A DNA stretch of 64,000 nucleotides, taken from contig SUUS01000005.1 of NCBI GenBank assembly GCA_015062395.1, positions 1 to 64,000 on the forward strand, written 5' to 3'. A model generated the notes under the pieces. It worked only from the letters and a program-made list of their open reading frames with translations. It had not been told where the DNA came from and searched no databases. Made by a program: the position numbers and the translations under genes. This document shows, piece by piece, positions 45,321-54,075 of the stretch. Numbering within the stretch: the first letter of the stretch is position 1; each line of letters begins with the position of its first letter. This DNA is from Alphaproteobacteria bacterium. GTDB taxonomy: Bacteria > Pseudomonadota > Alphaproteobacteria > CAAHEQ01 > UBA3637.

Positions 45321-46363
45321 AAAAAATATCAGGATTTATTTTTGCTTTAATTTTTAGCAGTTATAGTTTTATGGTTTGTGCGCAGGTAAGTGCAACTTAT
45401 GAAGAAGAAAATGTTTCTTCCCCGATTCAGGCTGTAAAACCTCGTCTGATTTGTGGAGATGATGAACGTCCGATTGTTGTGAGTGGATATATGAATTATC
45501 CTCCGTTTGGTTGGAAGGAAAAAATTGGTGTGCAGTCTTCTTTTGGCGAAGATAAATCTATTTATCAATACTATGGTTTAGGAATGCTTCTTTTTGATAA
45601 GTTTGCCAAGGAAAGTAATTTGAAATATGCCACTGCGAATTTTTTAAATTATGATGAGGCAAAATATGCATTAAGCAGAGGCTATGTGGATGTTTTGCTT
45701 GGAAATTATTTTGAACAAAAATCTTATTCGAACGTTAATTATTTTTATCCTGGTTATATTACAAATCCAATAGTGATTGTTTCTTTAAAGCCTAAAGATG
45801 GCGAAAAAGGCCCACAGTCTTGGGATGATTTAAAGGGGAAAAAAGGATTCGTTCGAGCTGAAGAAAATTTGTTGGATTTAATTCAAACGCAATTACCAAA
45901 GGAAACGCAGATATCAACAGTTAATGGGGCTAGACGTGCATTCCAAGCGTTGTTGCGCAAAGAAGTTGATTTTTTATTAATGAGCCAGCTAGCCTATGAA
46001 ACTGAAGTTCGCAGGTTTAAAATTAAAGAGTTTGTTTCTTATGAAAAAGCAGCATTATTTTCTCCTACTATTTTCTTTTCTTATGCATCGGGAAGTCCTT
46101 GCGCCCAATTTATTAAAAATGCATTTGAAGCAAAATTAAAAGAATATACATCAGATAAACAATTAATAGATTCTTTGATGCGATCACAAATTGCTTTATG
46201 GGAACGAAAATTTATTAAAGAACCTTCTCTGATAAAGCAGATTGATATGGTTATCGAAGAAGAAAAAGAAGAGGAAACTTCTGATTTAGATGCTTGGTTA
46301 GCGCAACAGGCAAAAGCCAAAGAAGGTAGCAGGGAAAAATCACAAACTTCGGTTGGGATTTAA
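45317..46363 (+). CDS. Family 3 extracellular solute-binding protein
   Basis: 348 residues. The signal peptide is cleaved near V-C-A-Q. The SBP_bac_3 fold has the typical V-S-G-Y-M-N-Y-P-P-F-G start, the G-x-x-x-D-V-L-L-G-N segment, and G-K-K-G-F-V-R. A Glu-rich C-terminal tail (about 305-320) is unusual. The ATGA overlap with the histidine kinase and the absence of permease/ATPase genes suggest a sensory partner rather than a transporter component (inference). Confidence 0.75.
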   Translation: MKKISGFIFALIFSSYSFMVCAQVSATYEEENVSSPIQAVKPRLICGDDERPIVVSGYMNYPPFGWKEKIGVQSSFGEDKSIYQYYGLGMLLFDKFAKESNLKYATANFLNYDEAKYALSRGYVDVLLGNYFEQKSYSNVNYFYPGYITNPIVIVSLKPKDGEKGPQSWDDLKGKKGFVRAEENLLDLIQTQLPKETQISTVNGARRAFQALLRKEVDFLLMSQLAYETEVRRFKIKEFVSYEKAALFSPTIFFSYASGSPCAQFIKNAFEAKLKEYTSDKQLIDSLMRSQIALWERKFIKEPSLIKQIDMVIEEEKEEETSDLDAWLAQQAKAKEGSREKSQTSVGI

Positions 46364-46365
46364 AG

Positions 46366-47769
46366 CTAATTAACTAACAGAGCATCTATTTGAGCTTTTC
46401 TTTTCTGAAAGTTTTGTAGCGTTTGATTTTTTAATGTTCTTTGAGGGATGGTGTGTTTTTTTAATGGATTGACAGGTTTTCCTTTTTGCAATACCTCATA
46501 ATGTAAATGAGAACCAGTTGAACGGCCTGTATTTCCAACATAACCAATGATTTCGCCTTTTTTTACAAAAGAACCTTTTTTTAACTCGGGATTAAAAGAA
46601 TCCAAATGCCCATATGCAGTTGAATAAGTATTGTTATGCTTTATTTTTATGTATTTTCCATATCCACCATTGCGACCGATTCGTTCAATTGTTCCGTCTG
46701 CTGCAGCAGGGATTGGCGTTCCTGTTTTTGCTGGAAAATCAATTCCTTTATGTTGTATTTGATAACCTAAAATGGGATGCAAACGCATGCCAAAATTAGA
46801 AGAAATACGTCCTTTACCTAGTGGGCGTTGCAACAAAACTTGGGGGGAACTTTGTCCTTGAGCATCATAAAAACCAGGAATTCCCAGACCATCTATGAAA
46901 AAATATCTTTGATGTGTTGTTTGTTCTGTTGAAAATGAAACAAAAACTAATTGACTTTTCCCGACAACAATTCCTTTGTCTGTTGTTTTTTGTTCATATA
47001 AAATCTTAAATGTTTGCCCTTTTTTTAAATCTTTATTAAAGTCGATAGCGCCATCTAAAGCATGAATGACTTGGTTTGTTATTGTTGGAGGTATTCCTGC
47101 TTTTTGGGCTGCATTTGAAAAATTTGTTTCAATAATTCCTTCTAAGCCGATAAATTCACTTTGTATAATGCCTTCTTTTGTTTGAGGGATAAATTCGCCA
47201 TTTTTATTTTTTAAAACGGATATGATGTCTCCATTTCTTGTTTCCATTTTAAAGCCTATGAAATGGTCTTTGTCTTCTTTTGTGTTTTCAAAAAATAATT
47301 CAAAAGTTTGTTGTGGGCGCAGTTTTCGAACATCGTAAACTAAATTCAACGCTTTTGATGCATCCAAAGCATCTTGCATCGATGTTTGTCCTCGTTTCAA
47401 CAATCCAGATAATGTTTCATTTTTGTTTAAAACCAAAGGAATAACAGAAATGTTTTTTTCTGTTGTTTGTAAAATGGTTTCAGGGTCACTGGTTTGTTTT
47501 TCTTCTGTTAAAATTACGTTTTCTTTCGTTTGGGAAACTTCTGCATTGATGGATGTTTTTTCTTTTGGGGGATAAATTAATAATAAAACAATAACACAAA
47601 TAATTCCAATTAAACAACCGATAAAAGTATAAAGCAATTTAATATCGAATTGTTCTTGATATTCCGTTCTGTGCCGTCTGTACGCAGGTTTGGTCCACAG
47701 ATATAATCGGTGAAACAGACGTTTGATTGATTTAAATAAATATAATAAAAAACAATTTTTCATTTTCAT
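46366..47769 (-). CDS. MepM-like M23 peptidoglycan endopeptidase
   Basis: 467 residues. A basic cytoplasmic N-terminus is followed by one membrane helix (about 47-66), a LysM/OapA-like region (L-N-K-N-E-T-L-S-G-L-L), and a C-terminal LytM domain with H-K-G-I-D-F-P-A (zinc H-x3-D), A-Y-G-H-L and S-H-L-H-Y-E. All zinc ligands are present, so it should be active on cross-links. The start is uncertain: ATGs at 47769 and 47763 are available, without a strong ribosome site. It is downstream of udg on the same strand. Confidence 0.85.
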   Translation of the reverse strand: MKMKNCFLLYLFKSIKRLFHRLYLWTKPAYRRHRTEYQEQFDIKLLYTFIGCLIGIICVIVLLLIYPPKEKTSINAEVSQTKENVILTEEKQTSDPETILQTTEKNISVIPLVLNKNETLSGLLKRGQTSMQDALDASKALNLVYDVRKLRPQQTFELFFENTKEDKDHFIGFKMETRNGDIISVLKNKNGEFIPQTKEGIIQSEFIGLEGIIETNFSNAAQKAGIPPTITNQVIHALDGAIDFNKDLKKGQTFKILYEQKTTDKGIVVGKSQLVFVSFSTEQTTHQRYFFIDGLGIPGFYDAQGQSSPQVLLQRPLGKGRISSNFGMRLHPILGYQIQHKGIDFPAKTGTPIPAAADGTIERIGRNGGYGKYIKIKHNNTYSTAYGHLDSFNPELKKGSFVKKGEIIGYVGNTGRSTGSHLHYEVLQKGKPVNPLKKHTIPQRTLKNQTLQNFQKRKAQIDALLVN

Positions 47770-47815
47770 TAAAATTGCTTGTTTTTCTTTAAAAGTCAAG
47801 CTTAATTTATGTATA

Positions 47816-48610
47816 TTAGGCTTTTTTTAGTTCGTTTAATTTTTCTGATATATTTAAAAAATCACGCCAAGCATTTTTCTTTTGAGCTGGAGTTCTTAAT
47901 AAAAATGCAGGGTGAAACACTGGCATCAGCAAAATGGGTGCGCTTAAATTTGGCGTTTGATATTGATGCCAAACACCTCTTGCTTTTGAAATGGTTTCTG
48001 TGGTATTGATGAGCGATGTAAAAGAAATCGAACCCAGAGTGATAATAATTTTGGGCGCAATTAATTCGATATGTCTTTGAATAAAGGGCATACAAAGGGC
48101 GATTTCTACATTTGATGGATTTCGGTTTCCTGGTGGTCGCCATGGTATAATGTTCGAAATATAAGCATTCGTTTGGCGAGATAATCCAACAGCAAGCATC
48201 ATTTTATCCAATAATTGTCCACTGGCTCCTACAAAAGGCAATCCCAAACGATCTTCGTCTGCACCAGGCGCTTCTCCTATAAACATTACATCTGCATTTG
48301 GATTCCCTTGACCAAAAACAGTATTTTTTGCAGTCTTTTTTAATGCGCAACCTTCAAAATTTTGTAAAGCTTCTTTTAATTGTTCTAAATTTTGTGCCTG
48401 AGATGCTGTTTGAGATGCTGATTGCAACAAATTATCAGCAGGTATTTGTGGCAGAACAGATGATATAGCCATACTAGCAGGAGGAGATAATTCTTTTTTT
48501 AATAAAATTTGTTCGGACGCAGGACTAAAACGATTGCTTGGTTCCAAAGCAATGGTTTCTGTCACGCCACTTTGAATATACCAGTTTAAAATTTCTTTGA
48601 CTACTTGCAT
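47816..48610 (-). CDS. Uracil-DNA glycosylase superfamily protein (family 4 type)
   Basis: 264 residues. An N-terminal variable part of about 85 residues is followed by V-M-F-I-G-E-A-P-G-A-D-E-D-R-x-G-L-P-F-V-G (motif 1) and the downstream H-P-A-F-L-L-R. Alphaproteobacterial members have the same layout. The Fe-S cysteines of classical family 4 are incomplete: only one Cys is seen just before the fold (F-E-G-C-A-L). It removes uracil from DNA. It is the first gene of a udg-mepM minus-strand pair. Confidence 0.85.
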   Translation of the reverse strand: MQVVKEILNWYIQSGVTETIALEPSNRFSPASEQILLKKELSPPASMAISSVLPQIPADNLLQSASQTASQAQNLEQLKEALQNFEGCALKKTAKNTVFGQGNPNADVMFIGEAPGADEDRLGLPFVGASGQLLDKMMLAVGLSRQTNAYISNIIPWRPPGNRNPSNVEIALCMPFIQRHIELIAPKIIITLGSISFTSLINTTETISKARGVWHQYQTPNLSAPILLMPVFHPAFLLRTPAQKKNAWRDFLNISEKLNELKKA

Positions 48611-48685
48611 TTAAATACTTTTCAATCCGATAAATTTCCTTTATACTACACCATATTGAAATAAAAAGCGAGTCTAAAATATAAG

Positions 48686-50512
48686 ATGGTTAAAAAAATG
48701 AAAATAAAGACGGTATTTTTTTGGGGGTGTTTGTGTGTTTTTTTATCAGCCTGCGTTTACTTTAGTTTACCTAAAGCAGATAAGCCCAAGTTTTTAGAAA
48801 TACCAGAAAATAAAACAGACCAGATTGAAGAGGTATCTTCTCCAGAAATCGATTACGAAGCAATAGTCGAAGCTTATTTTGCTTCAAGACCTGTTCGTGA
48901 TGTTCCAAATGAAGCTGATTTTTCTTCTTTTTTGGTTGCAACATATGCAAAAAATAATAAAGATTTTTCCAAAACGGCAGATATGTATGCACAAGTTTTA
49001 AATTCAGATCCTGAAAATAAGGAAATTAAAGAAACTCTTTACCAGTACTATGTTTTGTCTGGCAAGGTTGAAAAGGCTGTGGAATATGGCAATCTGGCAT
49101 TGGATGAAAATAAAGAAAACTTGTTGCCTCAGTTGTTGATTTTGGCTGATAAAGTTTATCATAAAAAATATCAAGAAGCATCAGATATGCTTCAAAATTT
49201 GAATGCAGGAGGTAATACCTTTCTCGGACCATTATTAAAAGCATGGATTTTGGTCGGGTTAGGTGAAAAGGAAAAGGCTTATGCATCATTGGAAACATTG
49301 AAAAAAGACGATAGCTTATATATTGCATATTTGCTGCATAAAGGGATGATGAGTGATTATTTTTCCCAAACGCAACAGGCTGCAACTTTTTATGATGAGT
49401 TATTAAAACGTGACGCAGCTAAAAATGTGCGTGTTTTGCTTTTATTGAAAGAGTTTGAAACCAGAACTCGAGGGTTAAAAGATAAAAAAACGTTTGCGTT
49501 GAATTATGCTTCTGTACAGGATGAAAGTTTTATTTCTAAAGAAATGTTGTCTTCTCCAGATAATAGCGCTGTTTCTAAAGGTCCAGAACAGGGAGTCGCT
49601 TGGGTTTTATTTGATTTAGCTTCTGCAATGGGACAAATCAAAGATTTAGATTTGGCTTTATATTTTGCACAATTAGCTCTTTATTTAAATCCAGAGTCTT
49701 CCGTCATTCAGCTATTTATTGGTGAAATTTTAGAAGAACAACAACTTTTGACATTGGCAAATAATTTTTATCAGAAAATATCTCCTGAAAAAAATATCTT
49801 TTTATCTGTTCAACTGCGTACAATAATGAATCAAATAAAAATGGGGGATGTTGCATCAGCTATAACGTCTTTAAATGCATTAATTACTCTGTTTCCAAAT
49901 GGGGCGTTATTGCATATGACGTTGGGTGATGCGTATCGAGCGAATGATAATTATGAAATGGCTTTACAGTCATATATTCAAGCGACAAATTTGGCAAATC
50001 CAAAAGATGCACAAACATCTTTGCTTTATTTTTATCAGGGTATTTGTTATGAACGTTTGGGGCGTCTGGATGAAGCATCTGCGTTTTTTGAAAAAGCCTT
50101 GATGTTAAATCCGTCGAATCCAGTTTATTTAAATTATGCTGGTTATACGTGGTTAGAGCAAAAGAAAAACATTCCAGAGGCGTTAAATTTAATAAAAAGG
50201 GCTGTCGAAATGGTACCAAATGATGGCGCTATTTTGGATTCTTTAGGCTGGGCATATTATTTGATGGGGGAATACGAAACAGCTTTAGGATATTTGGAAA
50301 AAGCTGTTGAGTTGCAAGCTGGAAATGCTGTTTTAAACAGTCATTTGGGCGATGTTTATTGGCGATTAGGGCGTTATAGAGAAGCACGTTTTCAGTGGAG
50401 CCATGCGTCAACATTAAAAGAAGAAAACAGTGAAAATTTAAAAGCACAGTTGGCTGAAAAAATAGAAAAAGGCTTGCCATTACCATCAGCGCAGATGGCA
50501 ATAAAAAACTAG
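48686..50512 (+). CDS. TPR-repeat lipoprotein
   Basis: 608 residues. The lipobox is L-S-A-C (Cys about 26 from the first ATG; a second ATG at 48698 is equally plausible). The chain carries many TPR units, with the clearest in the C-terminal third (A-L-x-S-Y-I-x-A, A-x-A-F-F-E-K-A-L-x-L-N-P-x-N, L-G-W-A-Y-Y-L-M-G-E-Y-E-x-A). Homologous TPR lipoproteins are widespread in Alphaproteobacteria and are thought to act in envelope assembly; the role here is unknown. It is divergent from udg. Confidence 0.8.
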   Translation: MVKKMKIKTVFFWGCLCVFLSACVYFSLPKADKPKFLEIPENKTDQIEEVSSPEIDYEAIVEAYFASRPVRDVPNEADFSSFLVATYAKNNKDFSKTADMYAQVLNSDPENKEIKETLYQYYVLSGKVEKAVEYGNLALDENKENLLPQLLILADKVYHKKYQEASDMLQNLNAGGNTFLGPLLKAWILVGLGEKEKAYASLETLKKDDSLYIAYLLHKGMMSDYFSQTQQAATFYDELLKRDAAKNVRVLLLLKEFETRTRGLKDKKTFALNYASVQDESFISKEMLSSPDNSAVSKGPEQGVAWVLFDLASAMGQIKDLDLALYFAQLALYLNPESSVIQLFIGEILEEQQLLTLANNFYQKISPEKNIFLSVQLRTIMNQIKMGDVASAITSLNALITLFPNGALLHMTLGDAYRANDNYEMALQSYIQATNLANPKDAQTSLLYFYQGICYERLGRLDEASAFFEKALMLNPSNPVYLNYAGYTWLEQKKNIPEALNLIKRAVEMVPNDGAILDSLGWAYYLMGEYETALGYLEKAVELQAGNAVLNSHLGDVYWRLGRYREARFQWSHASTLKEENSENLKAQLAEKIEKGLPLPSAQMAIKN

Positions 50513-50550
50513 CATATTTTATTTTTTTATGCTGTTCTTTGAGATTTATT

Positions 50551-51699
50551 TTATACAAAATCTTCAAATATCTTTTTTATATTTTCCCAAAATGTACTTG
50601 TTTTAGGTGTTGATTTTCCTGTATCTTCTGCATCAAATTCTTCCAATAATTCTTTTTGTCTTTTGGTTAAGTTTGTTGGAATTTCAACATTTAAAGTGAC
50701 GTATAAATCTCCTCGTGCAGAACCTCTCATAACAGGCATACCACGACCTTTAATTTTGACTTGTGTTCCACTTTGTGTTCCTGCGTGTATTTTAATTGTT
50801 TCTTTTTCGCTTCCACCATCTATTGTTGGGATTTGAATTGAACCACCCAATGTTGCCATGGTCATTGATATGGGAACAGAACAGTACAAATTCGTTTCAT
50901 GACGTGTAAACAATTTACCTTCCTCAACCGTGATAAAAATGTATAAATCACCATTTTCGCCACCGTTTAAGCCTGCTTCGCCCTTTCCAGCCAGACGCAT
51001 ACGAACGCCTGTATCAACTCCAGCAGGAACAGAAACTTCCAACGTTTGTTTTTGTTTAATGCGTCCTGTTCCACGACATTCTGAACAAGGCTTTGTGATA
51101 ACGTGACCAGAACCATTGCAAGCAGGACAAGCAGATTCCATCATGAAAAATCCATTTTGTCTGCGAACACGTCCACTTCCACCACATGTAGAGCATTTTT
51201 CGATATTTTCTCCCCCTTTTCCTGCGCATTTTTCGCAAGGAACAAAGGTGTTTATATCAATTTTTTTCTTTACCCCAGAAAAAGCTTCTTTTAATGAAAT
51301 GGTCAAATCATAACGTACATCATTGCCACGAATGCGCATGTCATTTTCTTGAGGTCGAGCTCTGCCCCCCATAAAGCCATTAAAGACTTCTTCAAAGAAA
51401 TCAGAAAATCCTCCACCAAAACCACCAGAAAATCCCCCTGCAAAAGGGTTTCCTCCGAAACCAGAGGCGCCACCTTCAAAGGCTGCATGACCATATTGAT
51501 CATAGGCTGCCTTTTTTTGCGAATCAGATAAAACTTCATAAGCTTCAGTAATTTCTTTAAATTGAACTTCTGCTTGTTTATCATTTGGATGCAAATCGGG
51601 ATGACATTTTTTAGCCATATTCCGATATGCACTTTTAATTTCTGTGGCGCTGGCAGATTTTGACACGCCTAAAACTTCATAAAAATCTTTTTTTGTCAT
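50551..51699 (-). CDS. dnaJ: Chaperone protein DnaJ
   Basis: 382 residues with a complete class I layout: J domain with H-P-D (about 33-35), G/F-rich linker, and four zinc repeats (C-E-K-C-A-G-K-G, C-S-T-C-G-G-S-G, C-P-A-C-N-G-S-G, C-S-E-C-R-G-T-G). The substrate-binding domains complete it. I start at 51699 (M-T-K-K-D-F-Y-E-V-L-G, AAAGG upstream). DnaK is not next to it in this window; rpoH lies 7 kb further on. Confidence 0.96.
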   Translation of the reverse strand: MTKKDFYEVLGVSKSASATEIKSAYRNMAKKCHPDLHPNDKQAEVQFKEITEAYEVLSDSQKKAAYDQYGHAAFEGGASGFGGNPFAGGFSGGFGGGFSDFFEEVFNGFMGGRARPQENDMRIRGNDVRYDLTISLKEAFSGVKKKIDINTFVPCEKCAGKGGENIEKCSTCGGSGRVRRQNGFFMMESACPACNGSGHVITKPCSECRGTGRIKQKQTLEVSVPAGVDTGVRMRLAGKGEAGLNGGENGDLYIFITVEEGKLFTRHETNLYCSVPISMTMATLGGSIQIPTIDGGSEKETIKIHAGTQSGTQVKIKGRGMPVMRGSARGDLYVTLNVEIPTNLTKRQKELLEEFDAEDTGKSTPKTSTFWENIKKIFEDFV

Positions 51700-51765
51700 G
51701 ATAGAAAACCTTTTAACATATATAGGTATTTTTTTCAATAAAAAAAGAGGTTTACTACATTTATT

Positions 51766-51794
51766 TTGATTTTTTTTGTTTTTTATGTTATAAT
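51766..51794 (+). promoter_or_regulatory. Promoter of the paralogue pair
   Basis: TTGATT (51766-51771), 17-bp spacer, TATAAT (51789-51794), 35 bp upstream of the first ATG. AAAAAAGGAG follows as ribosome site. Confidence 0.65.
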
Positions 51795-51828
51795 AATAAT
51801 ATGTTTAAGGTAAAAAAAGGAGTATGAG

Positions 51829-52932
51829 ATGTCAAATAAATTCAAATCAATGTTAGCTGCAGGTACAATTTTAGCAGGTACAGTTTTGGCGCCATCAGCA
51901 AATGCAGCAGAGCAGAAAGATACGCGCAACGGATGGGAACGTTTTGTGCATGGGACAACCGAAATAGTTGATAAGGGAACGCACTATTTAACAGAAGCAG
52001 CGCTTTATCCAGTTCGTTTGGTTGGGACTGCAGTTGATGCAGTTGGCTACGGGGCAGAAAAAGGGCTGGATTGGGTTGGAGATAATGTTCCTGGTGTAAA
52101 ACCTGTGACGGATTTAGTTGGTGATGGGATTCGAACTGCAACTGGTTTGGGTGCTTCAGCATTAGATATAACTACAAATTTAACTCAAAAAGCTGTTAAG
52201 TATCCTATTCATTTGACTGGAAGTGTTGTTGATGCGACAGCAACTGCAACCAGAGATGTTGACGAAGCTGGACGTCGTTTGACTAAAGAGGCTGGGATTT
52301 TAACGTCTAAATTTGTTTCAAATACGATGTTAGCGACGAATGCAATGGCAAATACGACTATTGATTTAACAAAAGATTTATTGCGATCTGGCGTTAAAAG
52401 TGCAGGCGATTTAACTGCGCAAACAGTCGGTGTCTTTGATAAAGAAGCAGGGGCTAATGTTCAACAGAATGTTGATGCTGTAGATGGTGCAACGCGTTTA
52501 CTTAATACAGGGGATACTTTATTGCGTGGTTTTGTATCAGCAGCACCAGGATTGGCCGTAAAAGCTGCGCCTTTGTTGAATGATGATATTCGTGGTGATA
52601 TGGTTGATAAAGTTAAAACTGTAATCAATGAAGTATCGAATGGAAATCCTGATGCCCTTTCAAAAGCGATGGAACATAATGCAGAAGAAATAAAAGAAGG
52701 TATTCAGGGAACAATAGAAAATATAGCTAATAAACCACCAAAAGAAATCGTTTCAACATTAAAAACAACATTGGCTGGTTTAAGTCAAACAATGTCTGAT
52801 ATTGAGCGAAATCAACCAGCACCATCACTTCCAACATTTAATTTAGAAGGTGGTGGGCGTGAAGACGTCAAATCGGTTGTTGATAGTTCCGAAGCCTATC
52901 GTGCCAAATTGAACCAAAATGGGGGACGGTAG
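51829..52932 (+). CDS. Secreted amphipathic-helix protein of unknown function (paralogue 1)
   Basis: 367 residues. A Sec signal peptide ends S-A-N-A-A-E. The mature protein is built of amphipathic helical stretches with recurring Y-P-[VIL]-x-L-x-G-x-x-x-D units (two copies) and many D/T/A/V residues, ending N-G-G-R. It shares extended similarity with the next gene, including G-D-N-V-P-x-x-K-P-V-T-D and D-A-T-A-T-A-T-R. Phasin- or apolipoprotein-like surface helices are suggested by appearance only. No known family recognised. No Cys is present. Confidence 0.8.
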   Translation: MSNKFKSMLAAGTILAGTVLAPSANAAEQKDTRNGWERFVHGTTEIVDKGTHYLTEAALYPVRLVGTAVDAVGYGAEKGLDWVGDNVPGVKPVTDLVGDGIRTATGLGASALDITTNLTQKAVKYPIHLTGSVVDATATATRDVDEAGRRLTKEAGILTSKFVSNTMLATNAMANTTIDLTKDLLRSGVKSAGDLTAQTVGVFDKEAGANVQQNVDAVDGATRLLNTGDTLLRGFVSAAPGLAVKAAPLLNDDIRGDMVDKVKTVINEVSNGNPDALSKAMEHNAEEIKEGIQGTIENIANKPPKEIVSTLKTTLAGLSQTMSDIERNQPAPSLPTFNLEGGGREDVKSVVDSSEAYRAKLNQNGGR

Positions 52933-52990
52933 ATTGGCTGCAATATAAAGTTATATTTCTTGTGGATAAATGAAATTTTAAGAGGATAAA

Positions 52991-54016
52991 ATGACAGAAA
53001 TCAAACAAGATGATATAAAATCGGAAACAGTATCGAAAGAAGATGAACGTAACGGTGTTGAAAAAGTCGTTCATTCTGCGACACAAATTGTTGATACTGG
53101 GGTTCATTATTTGATGGAAGGTGTTTCCTATCCTTTAAAGTTACTTGGATATGGTTTGAATTGGGGCGATTATGGAGTTCAAAAGGGTTTGAATTTTGTA
53201 GGTGATAATGTTCCTTTTGCGAAACCTGTGACTGATACACTGGGAAGCGTTTCTTATACAGTAAAATCATTGGCAACAGGCGCGTTAGGTCTGACTTCTG
53301 GCGTTTTGAGCAAAACAGTGAAGTATCCAGTTAATTTAGTCGGTTCTATTATCGATGCTACAGCAACGGCTACTCGTTCACCATCAAGAGCTTTGGGTGG
53401 TTTGTTAAAGCAAACGACCTTCCTTACATCTGATTATGCTGCAGATTTGTGTTTTAGTACAGCTGTAAATGGTGGTTTAGTTTTGTTCGATACTCAAAAT
53501 TTGATACGAAATACAGTTAAAAATACAGGAAAAATAGCATCAAATACGGTTTCTGTTTTTGATAAGAATTTATCTGATAAAATAAGCTCTGATGTTGAAG
53601 CTATCGATGGCATGGCACATTTTACAAATATAACAAGTTCTGGAGCAACAGCAGCGATAGCCTCTGTTCCTGGTGTCGTTTTAAATGTTCCGAGTTTTTT
53701 AGAAAAAGTTTTTTCGCAAAATGAAACAGAAGAATCAGCTAAAGCAAAAGATAAAATTTCAGATGAAACCATGGTAGAAGATTTAAAAGAGTTTGGAAAA
53801 GCCTATATTGATACGTTTGGTGCTATAAGGAATAAAGATGCCTCATCTTTAAAGAAGTATTTACAAAAGATGAGTCGTTCTGGAGAAAAAATAGGAAGAA
53901 ACATTTCAGATATGGAACCATCATTACCAGTCATTGAGAAAGAAAGTAAAGAGGAAAAACGTAAAAATGTTTTTACAGATACGCCAAGGCAGATTAAAAA
54001 TTCTGGTGGACGATGA
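52991..54016 (+). CDS. Paralogue 2 of the amphipathic-helix protein, no signal peptide
   Basis: 341 residues. It shares the Y-P-[LV]-x-L-x-G units, G-D-N-V-P-F-A-K-P-V-T-D and D-A-T-A-T-A-T-R with the preceding protein, and again ends in G-G-R. Unlike paralogue 1 it begins with a polar, charged segment and lacks a signal peptide, so it may stay in the cytoplasm or be exported differently. AGAGGATAAA precedes the ATG. The shared promoter and terminator imply a two-gene operon. Confidence 0.8.
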   Translation: MTEIKQDDIKSETVSKEDERNGVEKVVHSATQIVDTGVHYLMEGVSYPLKLLGYGLNWGDYGVQKGLNFVGDNVPFAKPVTDTLGSVSYTVKSLATGALGLTSGVLSKTVKYPVNLVGSIIDATATATRSPSRALGGLLKQTTFLTSDYAADLCFSTAVNGGLVLFDTQNLIRNTVKNTGKIASNTVSVFDKNLSDKISSDVEAIDGMAHFTNITSSGATAAIASVPGVVLNVPSFLEKVFSQNETEESAKAKDKISDETMVEDLKEFGKAYIDTFGAIRNKDASSLKKYLQKMSRSGEKIGRNISDMEPSLPVIEKESKEEKRKNVFTDTPRQIKNSGGR

Positions 54017-54029
54017 ATAACTTTTATAA

Positions 54030-54063
54030 AAAAATCCTCTGTATTTAACAGAGGATTTTTTTG
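54030..54063. terminator. Terminator of the paralogue pair
   Basis: AAATCCTCTG / CAGAGGATTT with a 7-base loop and flanking A and T runs; it can also serve the converging Cys-rich lipoprotein gene. The stem nearly equals that at 12901-12935. Confidence 0.85.
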
Positions 54064-54075
54064 AAATAACTGTCT

